A stretch of 64,000 bases of DNA. It comes from Microbacterium sp. zg-Y818. Lineage in GTDB: Bacteria > Actinomycetota > Actinomycetes > Actinomycetales > Microbacteriaceae. Positions 9,360 to 17,251 of this stretch are shown here, in pieces. The translations under genes were made by a program, and so were the position numbers. The stretch lies in the NCBI RefSeq assembly GCF_030246905.1, contig NZ_CP126741.1, positions 1,364,001 to 1,428,000 on the forward strand. Reading direction: 5' to 3'. Under the pieces are notes generated by a model that was given only the letters and a program-made list of their open reading frames with translations, ran no database searches and was not told the DNA's origin. Numbering within the stretch: the first letter of the stretch is position 1; the number at the start of each line of letters is the position of its first letter.

Positions 9360-10598
9360 ATGAGCAGCCCCCGCATCGTTGTCACCGGGATCGGCGCCTC
9401 GTCGCCGATCGGCGGCACCGCGCCCGAGAGCTGGTCCGCATTGCTGGCCGGTGCGTCCGGCGCGCGCACGTTGGAATACGACTGGGTGGAGGAGTACCAG
9501 CTGCCCGTCACATTCGCCGCGCAGGCCGCTGTGCGCCCGGACACCGTTCTGGCGCGGCCGGTCTCCAAGCGGCTCGACCCCGCGTCGCAGTTCGCGATGG
9601 TCGCCGCCATGGAGGCCTGGGAGGACGCCGGGGCCCCCGAGATCGATCCCGAGCGACTGGGTGTCGACTTCGCGACCGGCATCGGCGGCGTGTGGACCCT
9701 GCTCGACGCCTGGGACACGCTGCGCGAGAAGGGTCCGCGGCGCGTCATGCCGATGACCGTCCCGATGCTCATGCCCAACGCCGCTGCCGGCAACCTCTCG
9801 CTGCACTTCGGTGCCCGCGCCTACGCGCGCACCGTGGCCAGCGCCTGCGCCTCGAGCACGGAGTCGATCGTCAACGCCGTGGAGCACATCCGGGCCGGGT
9901 ACGCCGACGTCGTCATCGCCGGTGGCACGGAATCGGCCATCCATCCGATCACGGTCGCATCGTTCGCGTCGATGCAGGCGCTGTCGCGCCGCAACGACGA
10001 TCCTGCAACGGCGTCGCGACCGGCGAGCATCGACCGTGACGGCTTCGTCATGGGCGAGGGCGCGGGCGTGCTGATCCTCGAGACCGAGGAGCACGCCAAG
10101 GCGCGAGGCGCGAAGATCTACGCGGTGGTCGCGGGCGGCGGCGTGACCGCCGACTCGTACCACATCACCGCCAACGACCCCGAGGGCAAGGGCGCAGCGC
10201 GCGCCGTGTCCATGGCGCTCGCCCAGGCGGATGCCTCCCCTGACGATGTGACGCACATCAACGCCCACGCCACGTCGACTCCCGTGGGAGACCCGAACGA
10301 GTATCAGGCGCTGCGAGCGGTCTTCGGCGATCGCGTCGACGAGATCCCCGTGTCGGCGACGAAGGCATCGACCGGCCACCTGCTCGGCGGCACCGGAGCG
10401 CTCGAGGCGATCTTCACCGTGCTGGCCCTGCGCGACCGAGTCGCGCCGCCCACCATCAACCTCACCGAGCAGGACCCCGCCGTTCCCTTCCGACTGTCGG
10501 GGGAACCGACGCCGCTCGGCGACGGCGATCAGCTCGCGATCAGCAACTCGTTCGGCTTCGGCGGGCACAACGCGGTCGTCGCGTTCCGCTCGGTCTGA
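9360..10598 (+). CDS. fabF: 3-oxoacyl-ACP synthase II (beta-ketoacyl synthase)
   Basis: The elongating condensing enzyme of type II fatty acid synthesis, 412 residues. The Cys-His-His triad is Cys 163 (SACASS), His 303 (NAHATST) and His 340 (STGHLLGG). The ATG at 9360 follows GGAGGA and gives the usual N-terminus (MSSPRIVVTGIG). The open frame runs 15 codons upstream into acpP's 3' region without coding character. It is the last gene of the operon and is followed by a strong terminator. Confidence 0.95.
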   Translation: MSSPRIVVTGIGASSPIGGTAPESWSALLAGASGARTLEYDWVEEYQLPVTFAAQAAVRPDTVLARPVSKRLDPASQFAMVAAMEAWEDAGAPEIDPERLGVDFATGIGGVWTLLDAWDTLREKGPRRVMPMTVPMLMPNAAAGNLSLHFGARAYARTVASACASSTESIVNAVEHIRAGYADVVIAGGTESAIHPITVASFASMQALSRRNDDPATASRPASIDRDGFVMGEGAGVLILETEEHAKARGAKIYAVVAGGGVTADSYHITANDPEGKGAARAVSMALAQADASPDDVTHINAHATSTPVGDPNEYQALRAVFGDRVDEIPVSATKASTGHLLGGTGALEAIFTVLALRDRVAPPTINLTEQDPAVPFRLSGEPTPLGDGDQLAISNSFGFGGHNAVVAFRSV

Positions 10599-10610
10599 CC
10601 CCCGACGCCA

Positions 10611-10647
10611 CGCCCCCGGATGCTGTCGCTGACGGCATCCGGGGGCG
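10611..10647 (+). terminator. Terminator after fabF
   Basis: A perfect 13-bp stem: CGCCCCCGGATGC at 10611-10623 pairs with its reverse complement at 10635-10647 around an 11-base loop. Only a weak T-rich tail (TTCC) follows, as is common in high-GC actinobacteria. It may also end transcription from the convergent DUF3145 gene. Confidence 0.8.
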
Positions 10648-10744
10648 TTCCGGGTCTCAGGGAGGGGACGCTCTCCCGGTTCCCGGGAATGATCACCGAG
10701 GTCCGGTACTGGCGCCGCGTGCCCTGAGATCCGCGGCGGGGGTC

Positions 10745-11248
10745 TCATCCCACCTTGTGCAGCCACACCACCGATGCGTCATCGCCGGCGTGGCGGAAGG
10801 GCTCCAGCTCCTCGTCCCATGCGGAGCCGAGCGCGACCTGCAGCTCGTGCTGCAGCTCGATCGGGTCACCGGCGGCGACTTCCATCGCGTAGCGCACGCG
10901 ATCCTCGCCGATGACGATGTTTCCAGCGGTGTCGGTCTGGGCATAGTGGATGCCGAGCCCCGGCGTGTGCAGCCAGCGACCTCCGTCGCTGCGGGGCGTC
11001 GGGTCCTCGCTGACCTCGAAACGCAGGTGCTCCCAGCCGCGGATTGCCGTGGCCAGGGCAGCCCCCGTTCCGGCGGGGCCCTCCCAGTAGAATTCCGCGC
11101 GGCGGCTGCCGGCCAGCACCGGCTGGTCGGCCCATTCGAAGTTGACGGCGCGGCCGAGCGCGCGGCCCACAGCCCATTCGAGGTGCGGGCACAACGCGCG
11201 CGGCGCCGAGTGAATGTAGATCACTCCGCGCGCCTGTGGTGTCGCCAT
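10745..11248 (-). CDS. DUF3145 family protein
   Basis: A 167-residue protein matching the actinobacteria-restricted DUF3145 family, including its typical start (GVIYIHSAPRALCPHLEWA). Function is unknown; no signal peptide or membrane segment is visible, so it is cytoplasmic. It converges on fabF, a linkage often seen in Microbacteriaceae and suggestive, but not proof, of a lipid-related role. The ATG is preceded by GAAGGAGAG. Confidence 0.9.
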   Translation of the reverse strand: MATPQARGVIYIHSAPRALCPHLEWAVGRALGRAVNFEWADQPVLAGSRRAEFYWEGPAGTGAALATAIRGWEHLRFEVSEDPTPRSDGGRWLHTPGLGIHYAQTDTAGNIVIGEDRVRYAMEVAAGDPIELQHELQVALGSAWDEELEPFRHAGDDASVVWLHKVG

Positions 11249-11475
11249 GATCTCTCCTTCGTCAGGTACGTCTTCCCCTACGACCTGATGCGGACCACGG
11301 CTTCTTCGGTTGTGTTCCCGCCATTATCACGGAAGCACGTGCGGGATGACAAGTGTGTGATTCCGGCGATCGACGCGTGGGGGCGGCCTCTCCCCTTCCC
11401 ACGGATGCCTCACCTTGCGATGATCAGCAGGCCCGCGCCCTTCGGGCCGCCTTATCTCAACAAGGAGACACGATC

Positions 11476-11952
11476 ATGACTGGCAGCGACATCGGCCCTC
11501 GCCCTCACGCCTTCGACATCGAAGCCGCGACCCGGCAGAACGAGAACTACCGCGCGGTCGTGTGGACGGGGAAGCACCTGCAGGTCACGCTGATGTCCAT
11601 TCGCCCGGGTGAGTCCATCGGCCTCGAGGCGCATCCCGACACCGACCAGTTCCTTCGCCTGGATGCCGGTCGGGGTCGGGTCGTCATGGGCCCCGAGAAG
11701 GATCAGCTCGATTTCGAGCAGGATGTCGCGGACGGATGGTCCATCCAGGTTCCCGCAGGCACATGGCACGACGTCATCAACACGGGCGACGAAGCCCTGC
11801 GCCTCTATACGGTCTACGCGCCCTCACACCACGCGGCCGGGATCGTGCAGGCGACACGGGCCGACGCGGAGCGAGACGAGGCGGCCGGCACGGATGAGCC
11901 CCCGCCGTGGACGGCGCAGCCGCCCACGGTCGGCGACGACCAGCACGCTTAG
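11476..11952 (+). CDS. Cupin domain protein
   Basis: A 158-residue single-domain cupin. Motif 1 (LEAHPDTDQFL...GRGRVVMG) and motif 2 (VPAGTWHDVINTG) carry the His/Asp/His residues that usually bind a metal. The C-terminal 30 residues are acidic and look disordered. The substrate cannot be told; such proteins include small-sugar isomerases, dioxygenases and storage-like proteins. The ATG at 11476 follows AAGGAG by 9 bases. The 225-bp gap to the divergent DUF3145 gene should hold both promoters, but I could not pick clear -10/-35 pairs. Confidence 0.85.
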   Translation: MTGSDIGPRPHAFDIEAATRQNENYRAVVWTGKHLQVTLMSIRPGESIGLEAHPDTDQFLRLDAGRGRVVMGPEKDQLDFEQDVADGWSIQVPAGTWHDVINTGDEALRLYTVYAPSHHAAGIVQATRADAERDEAAGTDEPPPWTAQPPTVGDDQHA

Positions 11953-12114
11953 CCGCACGCGGGAGGACCCGATCCCTACGCAGGGTGGCTCGAGAACTCG
12001 GCGGGCTCCAATGTCGAGATCGTCGCGGGCGAGTCGTGATCGCGAGCAGTGCGAAGCTTCGCTCTCCCTCATCCCCTCTAGACCCGTGACCGTGTGGGAA
12101 TCGGGAGGGTTTTG

Positions 12115-12188
12115 TAGGGCGGGTGGGACTTGAACCCACGATCGTCGGGTTATGAGCCCGCTGCCTTGACCAGCTTGGCCACCGCCCC
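12115..12188 (-). tRNA. tRNA-Met (anticodon CAT)
   Basis: A 74-nt cloverleaf on the minus strand with anticodon CAT (12152-12154) in loop CTCATAA. The T-arm pairs GTGGG with CCCAC around TTCAAGT. The acceptor stem is GGGGCGG with CCGCCCT, giving a G-U pair at 1-72, and CCA is not encoded. C11-G24 favours an elongator, although three G-C pairs abut the anticodon loop as in initiators. A lysidine-modified tRNA-Ile2 also carries CAT, and I cannot exclude that. Confidence 0.85.
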
Positions 12189-12262
12189 CTCACAACGACC
12201 TTACTAGGCGTGCCTGGCTTCGCTCGCACCTGGCATGTGGGCGGCAGCTCTGAAGCGGACCC

Positions 12263-13279
12263 TCAGCCGCGGGGCTTGTCGCCGGGCGATGCAGGACCCT
12301 CGGTGCCCCCGGAACTGCCTCGAGGGAACGGCAGCTCCTGGCTCTGGGAGACCACCTGCGGGTGATAGCGCGCCAGCGTCATGACGCCCCAGATGGCGAT
12401 GGCGCCGGCGAGGGCGAACATGACGTAGCCCCAGACGGGGACCGCAGCGCCTTCGCCGAGCACGAGCAGGCCGAGAAGGACGGCGACCATCGGGTCGACG
12501 ACCGTGAGGCCCGCGATCACCAGGTCGGGCGGGCCCGATGAGTATGCGGTCTGCACGAAGTAGGCGCCCAGCGCCGTGCCTGCCAGCAGCGCTACGACGC
12601 AGAGCACTGTCAGCCACTCGAAGTCGCCCGCCTCGATGCGTTTGATCACGATCTTGGCGAGGGTCGCGACGAATCCGTACACGATGCCCGCGGCCAGGAT
12701 GTAGAACAGCGCCCGGATGCCATGGCGACGCCTCACCAGCAGCCATGAGACGACGAGGACTGCCGCGACGATCACGAGGATGATGAGCACCGTGATCAGC
12801 TGGCGGTTCGTGACGGTCTGCTCGACGGCGAACAGTGCCGCGACGATCACGAACCAGAAGATGCCGCCGACGCAGGCGATGATCGCCATCAGCGACCGGC
12901 GGGTGGGGGCATGCCCGGTCACACGCGCATTGAGCAGTGTGGTGATGACGAGCGCCACGGCGCCCAGGGGCTGCACGACGATCAGGGGCGCGACGGTCAG
13001 CGCGCCGAGCTGGCAGACGATGGCGAGGCCGAGCATGAGCGTGCCGACCACCCACGAGGGCCGCGCGAGCAGCTGTCGCAGCTGACCGCCGGTGAGCCCA
13101 GTCGAGCCGTCCTTGCCGCTGAGGCGCTCGACCTTCTCGACACCCCGATGCTGGTACTGGGCACCGAACGACATGAAGACGGCGCCGGCGAGCGCCAGCG
13201 GGATTCCGAGCAGCAATCCGGGGTTGCGGAAGACGCCGACCAGCTGGTCGCCGACATCTTCGATACCCACCGCCCACAT
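12263..13279 (-). CDS. Multi-helix membrane transporter of the DMT/NIPA type
   Basis: A 338-residue integral membrane protein with about nine hydrophobic helices. The pattern resembles actinobacterial drug/metabolite transporter and NIPA-like magnesium transporter families (FRNPGLLLGIPLALAGAVFMS; a late VDPMVAVLLGLLVLGE helix typical of EamA-type repeats). A charged loop of about 30 residues follows the first helix. The ligand is unknown. I chose the ATG at 13279; the open frame extends further but would overlap def. The start lies 46 bp from the divergent def start, so the two promoters share a short space. Confidence 0.8.
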   Translation of the reverse strand: MWAVGIEDVGDQLVGVFRNPGLLLGIPLALAGAVFMSFGAQYQHRGVEKVERLSGKDGSTGLTGGQLRQLLARPSWVVGTLMLGLAIVCQLGALTVAPLIVVQPLGAVALVITTLLNARVTGHAPTRRSLMAIIACVGGIFWFVIVAALFAVEQTVTNRQLITVLIILVIVAAVLVVSWLLVRRRHGIRALFYILAAGIVYGFVATLAKIVIKRIEAGDFEWLTVLCVVALLAGTALGAYFVQTAYSSGPPDLVIAGLTVVDPMVAVLLGLLVLGEGAAVPVWGYVMFALAGAIAIWGVMTLARYHPQVVSQSQELPFPRGSSGGTEGPASPGDKPRG

Positions 13280-13325
13280 CACCCCTCGACAGTAGCGCCA
13301 ACGCCTTCTCGGTAGGCTCAAGGAC

Positions 13326-13892
13326 GTGGCTGTTCTACCGATTCGCATCATGGGCGATCCCGTCCTGCACTCCCCCGCCGCCCCCGTCGACGAGATCACC
13401 GACGAGGTGCGTCAGCTGGTGGCCGACATGTTCGAGACGATGGATGCCGCGCCTGGCGTCGGCCTAGCGGCCCCGCAGGTGGGTGTGCCCCTGCGCATCT
13501 ACACGTACACGTACGAAGACGACGACGGTCAGCCGTGGCGCGGCGTGATCCTCAACCCCGAGCTGTGGATGCGCCCCCCAGAGCCCGGCTCCCCCGACCC
13601 CGAGTCGGAGTCCGAAGGATGTCTGTCGTTCCCCGGCGAGCGGTTCCCGCTACGGCGCTCGGATGAGGTCCTGGTCACCGGCATCGACCTCGACGGCGCA
13701 CCCGTGCGCATCGAGGTCGACGGGTGGCGCGCGCGCATCATGCAGCACGAGTTCGACCACCTCGATGGCATCCTCTACGTCGATCGCCTCGACGACGGCG
13801 ACTGGAAGACCGTGCAGAAGATCGCCCGCAAGCGCGGCTGGGGTCGCCCTGGAGTCAGCTGGATGCCGGGAGTCGACGACCTCGACGCCTGA
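13326..13892 (+). CDS. def: Peptide deformylase
   Basis: Removes the formyl group from the N-terminal methionine of new proteins. All three metal and catalytic motifs are present: GVGLAAPQVG near residue 45, EGCLSFPG with metal ligand Cys 99, and HEFDH with ligands His 141 and His 145 and catalytic Glu 142. The length of 188 residues is usual. It starts at GTG with AAGGA very close, and a -10-like TAGGCT lies about 15 bases upstream, suggesting a very short or absent leader. Confidence 0.95.
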   Translation: MAVLPIRIMGDPVLHSPAAPVDEITDEVRQLVADMFETMDAAPGVGLAAPQVGVPLRIYTYTYEDDDGQPWRGVILNPELWMRPPEPGSPDPESESEGCLSFPGERFPLRRSDEVLVTGIDLDGAPVRIEVDGWRARIMQHEFDHLDGILYVDRLDDGDWKTVQKIARKRGWGRPGVSWMPGVDDLDA

Positions 13893-13917
13893 CCCTTTCG
13901 CTCCTGGATGCGTAGAG

Positions 13918-13934
13918 CTATCGTATTTCGATAG
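13918..13934. promoter_or_regulatory. Palindromic operator candidate before the DUF2975/XRE pair
   Basis: CTATCG (13918-13923) and CGATAG (13929-13934) form a perfect inverted repeat with a 5-base AT-rich spacer, and a further TATCGA copy lies at 13940-13945. It lies 28-44 bases upstream of the membrane protein start and stands out in an otherwise GC-rich region. The likely binder is the XRE-type protein encoded second in the operon, which would make it autoregulated. This is inference. Confidence 0.5.
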
Positions 13935-13961
13935 ATATGTATCGAGGTTCGGAGGTGTGCG

Positions 13962-14447
13962 ATGGGTGCTTTCGTGATCGGTGCGCTCCGTGTGGTGCTG
14001 GCTGTGTCCTTCGCCGGAGCCCTCTTCGTGCAGGCAGTGATGGTTCCTCTGTTGTGGGTCGACCTCGAGGGGGCGCCCGACGCCGCGCGTGTCACGGCGG
14101 TCGTGATCGTGGTGCTCGGGATCATGACCCTGCAGGTGTGCGCCGTGTGCATCTGGCAGCTCCTCTCGATGGTGCGCCACGGGTCCGTCTTCTCGTCACG
14201 GGCGTTCCGCTACGTGGATGCGATGATCGGTGCGATTCTCACCGCGGCGGTGCTCGTCTTCGCGCTGGCGGTGCTCTTGGCTCCGGGAGAGGTGGCGCCC
14301 GGCCTAGTCGGGCTGATCTGTGGGGCCGCACTGGTGATCGGCGGTGTCGCGTTGGTGGTCTACGTGCTGCGGATGCTGCTGGCGCAGGCCGTCGAGCGTG
14401 AGGTCGAGGCGCGGCGGCTGCGGTCTGAGCTGAGCGAGGTGATCTGA
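13962..14447 (+). CDS. DUF2975 membrane protein
   Basis: A 161-residue protein with four predicted membrane helices, at roughly residues 5-30, 43-65, 85-107 and 112-136, matching the DUF2975 family. The C-terminal 25 residues are charged and probably cytoplasmic (AVEREVEARRLRSELSEVI). GGAGGT at 13951-13956 is a strong ribosome-binding site for this ATG. The stop overlaps the next start by one base (TGATG). DUF2975 proteins are typically paired with a small YozG-type regulator, as here; their function is not established. Confidence 0.85.
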   Translation: MGAFVIGALRVVLAVSFAGALFVQAVMVPLLWVDLEGAPDAARVTAVVIVVLGIMTLQVCAVCIWQLLSMVRHGSVFSSRAFRYVDAMIGAILTAAVLVFALAVLLAPGEVAPGLVGLICGAALVIGGVALVVYVLRMLLAQAVEREVEARRLRSELSEVI

Positions 14448-14710
14448 TGCCGATCGTCGTCGACATCGACGTCATGCTCGCCCGACGCAAGATGCCGGTC
14501 GCGGTGCTCGCCGAACGCGTGGGCATCACGGCGGCGAACCTCGCCGTGCTGAAGAACGGACGTGCGAAAGCGGTGCGCTTCACCACCCTCGAGGCGCTCT
14601 GCCAAGCCCTCGACTGTCAGCCGGGCGACCTGCTGCGGTGGGAGCCGCAGGGCGCGGTCGACCTTTCGCCGCACGCAGAAGGGGAAGCGACCGCCGACGC
14701 GAGGGCGTGA
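14447..14710 (+). CDS. YozG/XRE-family helix-turn-helix regulator
   Basis: An 87-residue DNA-binding protein. The helix-turn-helix spans about residues 16-60 (VAVLAERVGITAANLAVLKNG, then LEALCQALDCQPGDLLRW), the compact Cro/C1-like form that often accompanies DUF2975. It is translationally coupled to the membrane protein. It probably binds the palindrome at 13918-13934; this has not been shown. The last 20 residues are acidic and variable. Confidence 0.85.
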   Translation: MPIVVDIDVMLARRKMPVAVLAERVGITAANLAVLKNGRAKAVRFTTLEALCQALDCQPGDLLRWEPQGAVDLSPHAEGEATADARA

Positions 14711-14800
14711 CCTGCCTCATCCGATCCGCCCTCGCAACCCCCGTTCGCGCGCCGTCATCGATCGGTAGCGTTCCCCGCACACCCACGCGAGGAGGACGGC

Positions 14801-15766
14801 ATGGCTCGGTTCGGATACACACTCATGACGGAGCAGAGCGGTCCACGTCAGCTCGTGGACTACGCGGTGAAAGCCGAGGCGGCCGGGTTCGACTTCGTCG
14901 TCTCGAGCGATCACTACTCCCCCTGGCTCACCGCTCAGGGGCACGCCGCATATGCCTGGAGCATGCTCGGGGCCGTCGCCTACGCCACCCACGACGTGGA
15001 GCTCATGACCTACGTCACCTGCCCGACCATGCGCTATCACCCCGCGATCGTCGCGCAGAAGGCGGCGACGATGCAGCTGCTCTCGGAGGGCCGCTTCACC
15101 CTGGGCCTCGGGTCCGGTGAGAACCTGAACGAGCATGTCGTCGGCGAGGGGTGGCCGGCGGTGCAGATGCGCCAGGACATGCTGGTCGAGGCGATCGAGA
15201 TCATCCGTGCGCTGCACACCGGAGAGCTCGTCACCTACGACGGCCAGTACTTCCGGGTGGATTCGGCGCGCATCTGGGACTGCCCCGAGGGTGGCGTGCC
15301 TCTCGGCGTCGCGGTGTCGGGCGAGTCCTCCATCGAGCGGTTCGCGGGACTGGCTGACCATCTCATCGCGGTGGAGCCGCAGGCGGAGCTGATCGAGGGG
15401 TGGGATGCCGTGCATCCAGAGGCATCCCGCAAGATCGGCCAGATCCCGATCAGCTGGGACCCCGACCGCGAGGCGGGGATCGCACGCGCCCACGAGCAGT
15501 TCCGGTGGTTCGCGGGCGGATGGTCCGTCAACGCGGACCTGCCGACGCCGGCCGGCTTCGCCGCGGCATCCCAGTTCGTCCGGCCCGAAGACGTCGCCGA
15601 ATCCATCGCCGCGGGCCCCGACCTGGACGAGCTGGCCGAGAGCGTACAGCCCTTCCTGGACGCGGGCTTCACCGACGTCGCGATCGTGCAGGTCGGCGAC
15701 GAGCAGCAGGACCGCTTCGTGACCGAGGTCGCCCGGCCGCTCCTGGAGAAGCTGCGCACGCTCTGA
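14801..15766 (+). CDS. F420-dependent LLM-class oxidoreductase
   Basis: A 321-residue luciferase-like (alpha/beta barrel) flavin or F420 oxidoreductase. The N-terminal FGYTLMTEQ, the SSDHYSPW segment and the LGLGSGENLNEHVVG motif are typical of the actinobacterial subfamily that includes F420-dependent glucose-6-phosphate dehydrogenase-like enzymes. The physiological substrate is unknown. The ATG follows AGGAGG by 6 bases. It stands alone, with 90 bp to the regulator upstream. Confidence 0.88.
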   Translation: MARFGYTLMTEQSGPRQLVDYAVKAEAAGFDFVVSSDHYSPWLTAQGHAAYAWSMLGAVAYATHDVELMTYVTCPTMRYHPAIVAQKAATMQLLSEGRFTLGLGSGENLNEHVVGEGWPAVQMRQDMLVEAIEIIRALHTGELVTYDGQYFRVDSARIWDCPEGGVPLGVAVSGESSIERFAGLADHLIAVEPQAELIEGWDAVHPEASRKIGQIPISWDPDREAGIARAHEQFRWFAGGWSVNADLPTPAGFAAASQFVRPEDVAESIAAGPDLDELAESVQPFLDAGFTDVAIVQVGDEQQDRFVTEVARPLLEKLRTL

Positions 15767-15884
15767 CCCTGCCGCGCGCCCTCGCCCTTCCGAATCTCAC
15801 CGGTGGAGCCGGATGTTCACGCCCGCGTGACGCGTGGCCTAAGCTGGTACCGAGGATCCCGCGTCATCTGCGCGGCCCTCGACC

Positions 15885-15920
15885 GAAGGCCAGGGCTTCC
15901 ACCCCTGGCCTTCACCTTTT
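15885..15920 (+). terminator. Rho-independent terminator, possibly of a short transcript
   Basis: A perfect 11-bp stem: GAAGGCCAGGG at 15885-15895 pairs with 15903-15913 around a 7-base loop, followed by ACCTTTT. It lies 119 bp past the oxidoreductase stop, so it either ends that message or belongs to a small RNA (see findings). Confidence 0.75.
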
Positions 15921-15937
15921 GCCGGCCGCTGGGCGCC

Positions 15938-16120
15938 TCAATCCTCCGCGTCCGCGATGGCCTCGCCGTCGGCGTCGAGCGGTATCGGGCGCTCATGCGG
16001 TGGCAGGGGCTCCGGCAGGCCCGTCTCCGGGTCGAGGGGGCGATCGTCGTCGATGAAGGGGATGGGGACGCCCGTGCGAGGGTCGATGAGACCCTCGCCG
16101 TCGGGGATACTCAGGCTCAT
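15938..16120 (-). CDS. Small acidic proline-rich protein with an internal repeat
   Basis: A 60-residue protein of unknown function. It holds two copies of a DPxTGxPxP unit, at residues 13-21 (DPRTGVPIP) and 30-38 (DPETGLPEP), followed by an acidic tail (DADGEAIADAED). A good ribosome-binding site (AGGAAAGG) lies 6-13 bases before the ATG, which is the main reason I believe it is translated. It has no signal peptide or membrane segment and is probably disordered. I do not recognise a named family. Confidence 0.6.
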   Translation of the reverse strand: MSLSIPDGEGLIDPRTGVPIPFIDDDRPLDPETGLPEPLPPHERPIPLDADGEAIADAED

Positions 16121-16411
16121 GTCGCTTTCCTTTCCTCTCGGCCAGGATGCGACGCTGCCGGGGGCCGCGCACCCCGTTGACGGGGGCGCAGCCCCCCGCT
16201 AGGCCGCGACAGCGTGTTGCAGATTCTGCACGGTCGTCTCGGATGGCCGACCTCCATACTCCGCCGCGGCGGTGTCGTCGTGCTCGTGGGATCGGCGCCC
16301 GTTATAAACACGGTCGATTAGGCATATAGGTGAATCACCCTCGCCCATAGGCGTGCATCCTCGTATGTTGGCGATGAGGCATTGCCGCCCCGCCTACCCG
16401 AGACATCGAGG
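16121..16411 (+). promoter_or_regulatory. Promoter region of the ABC importer operon
   Basis: This 291-bp gap has an AT-rich segment at about 16300-16375, unusual for this genome. It contains CCGT-TATAAAC-ACGG (an inverted CCGT/ACGG pair with a -10-like core) and then ATTAGGCATATAGG, another -10-like element. A TATAAAC core also lies upstream of the catabolic operon, in the matching orientation. No hairpin or small gene is evident in the rest of the gap. Confidence 0.4.
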
Positions 16412-17251
16412 ATGATGACCCTGGACACCGATGCGACCGTCGGCCTTGACGAGCGCGATATGCCCGCCCCTGCCCTGACGATCCGTGACGTGGGCATCGG
16501 CTTTCGCGGCGTCCGCGCGCTGGACGCCGTCAGCTTCTCGATCCCTCGCGGCGGAACGAGCGCGGTCATCGGGCCCAACGGGGCGGGCAAGACGACCCTG
16601 TTCAACTGCATCAGCGGGATCTACCGCCACGAGGGCGAGATCGAGCTGGCCGGCCGGCCCATGAGCGGCGTGCCTGCGCAGGCCCGGGCGATTGCAGGCA
16701 TCGCCCGCACCTTCCAGACGCCCGCGCTCCTTCCCGACCTCAACGTCTTCGAAAACGTCCTGCTGGGTGCGCACGGTGCAATGCGCGCCGGAATGTGGTC
16801 CGCCGCGCTGCGGATCGGCCGAGCGAGCCGCGAGGAACGCGCCGTCCGCCTCGAGGCGTGGGATCTGATGGGTCCGCTCGCGCTGCAACCTCTGGCGCTC
16901 GCGCCGGTGAGCAGCCTGGCCCACGCCGATCGACGCCGAGTGGAAGTGGCGCGCGCGCTGCTGTCACGTCCCTCGCTGCTCCTGCTCGACGAACCCGCCG
17001 CCGGACTGAGTGCCGACGAAGCCGACGAACTGCTGGAGGTCATCGCCGACTTCGGGGCCGACACACACATGACGAGCCTCCTCGTCGAGCACGACGTCGG
17101 CCTCGTCATGCGCGTCGCTCGCTTCGTCGCGGTGCTCGACGCCGGCCGGCTGCTCGCCTCCGGGGACCCGACAACCGTGTCCGCTGACCCCCGCGTGATC
17201 GCCGCGTACCTCGGTGCCGACGCGCCTTCTGACGGGGAGCTGCTGCCATGA
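16412..17251 (+). CDS. ABC transporter ATP-binding protein, LivG-type
   Basis: One of two cytoplasmic ATPases of a branched-chain-type importer, 279 residues. Walker A (GPNGAGKT) is near residue 54, the Q-loop lies in FQTPALLP, Walker B and D-loop are LLLLDEPAAGLS, and the H-loop is LLVEHD. The signature motif, normally LSGGQ or LSYGQ, reads LAHAD (SSLAHADRRRVEVARAL) and lacks the glycine, which is odd. The start is uncertain: ATGs at 16412 and 16415 have GAGG almost touching, and an internal ATG about 16 codons later is possible. The stop overlaps the next start (ATGA). Confidence 0.85.
   Translation: MMTLDTDATVGLDERDMPAPALTIRDVGIGFRGVRALDAVSFSIPRGGTSAVIGPNGAGKTTLFNCISGIYRHEGEIELAGRPMSGVPAQARAIAGIARTFQTPALLPDLNVFENVLLGAHGAMRAGMWSAALRIGRASREERAVRLEAWDLMGPLALQPLALAPVSSLAHADRRRVEVARALLSRPSLLLLDEPAAGLSADEADELLEVIADFGADTHMTSLLVEHDVGLVMRVARFVAVLDAGRLLASGDPTTVSADPRVIAAYLGADAPSDGELLP

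Noticed and set aside
12115..12188. Initiator tRNA because of three G-C pairs near the CAT anticodon loop
   Set aside because: Position 11-24 is C-G, an elongator feature, and the acceptor end pairs as G-U rather than being mismatched.
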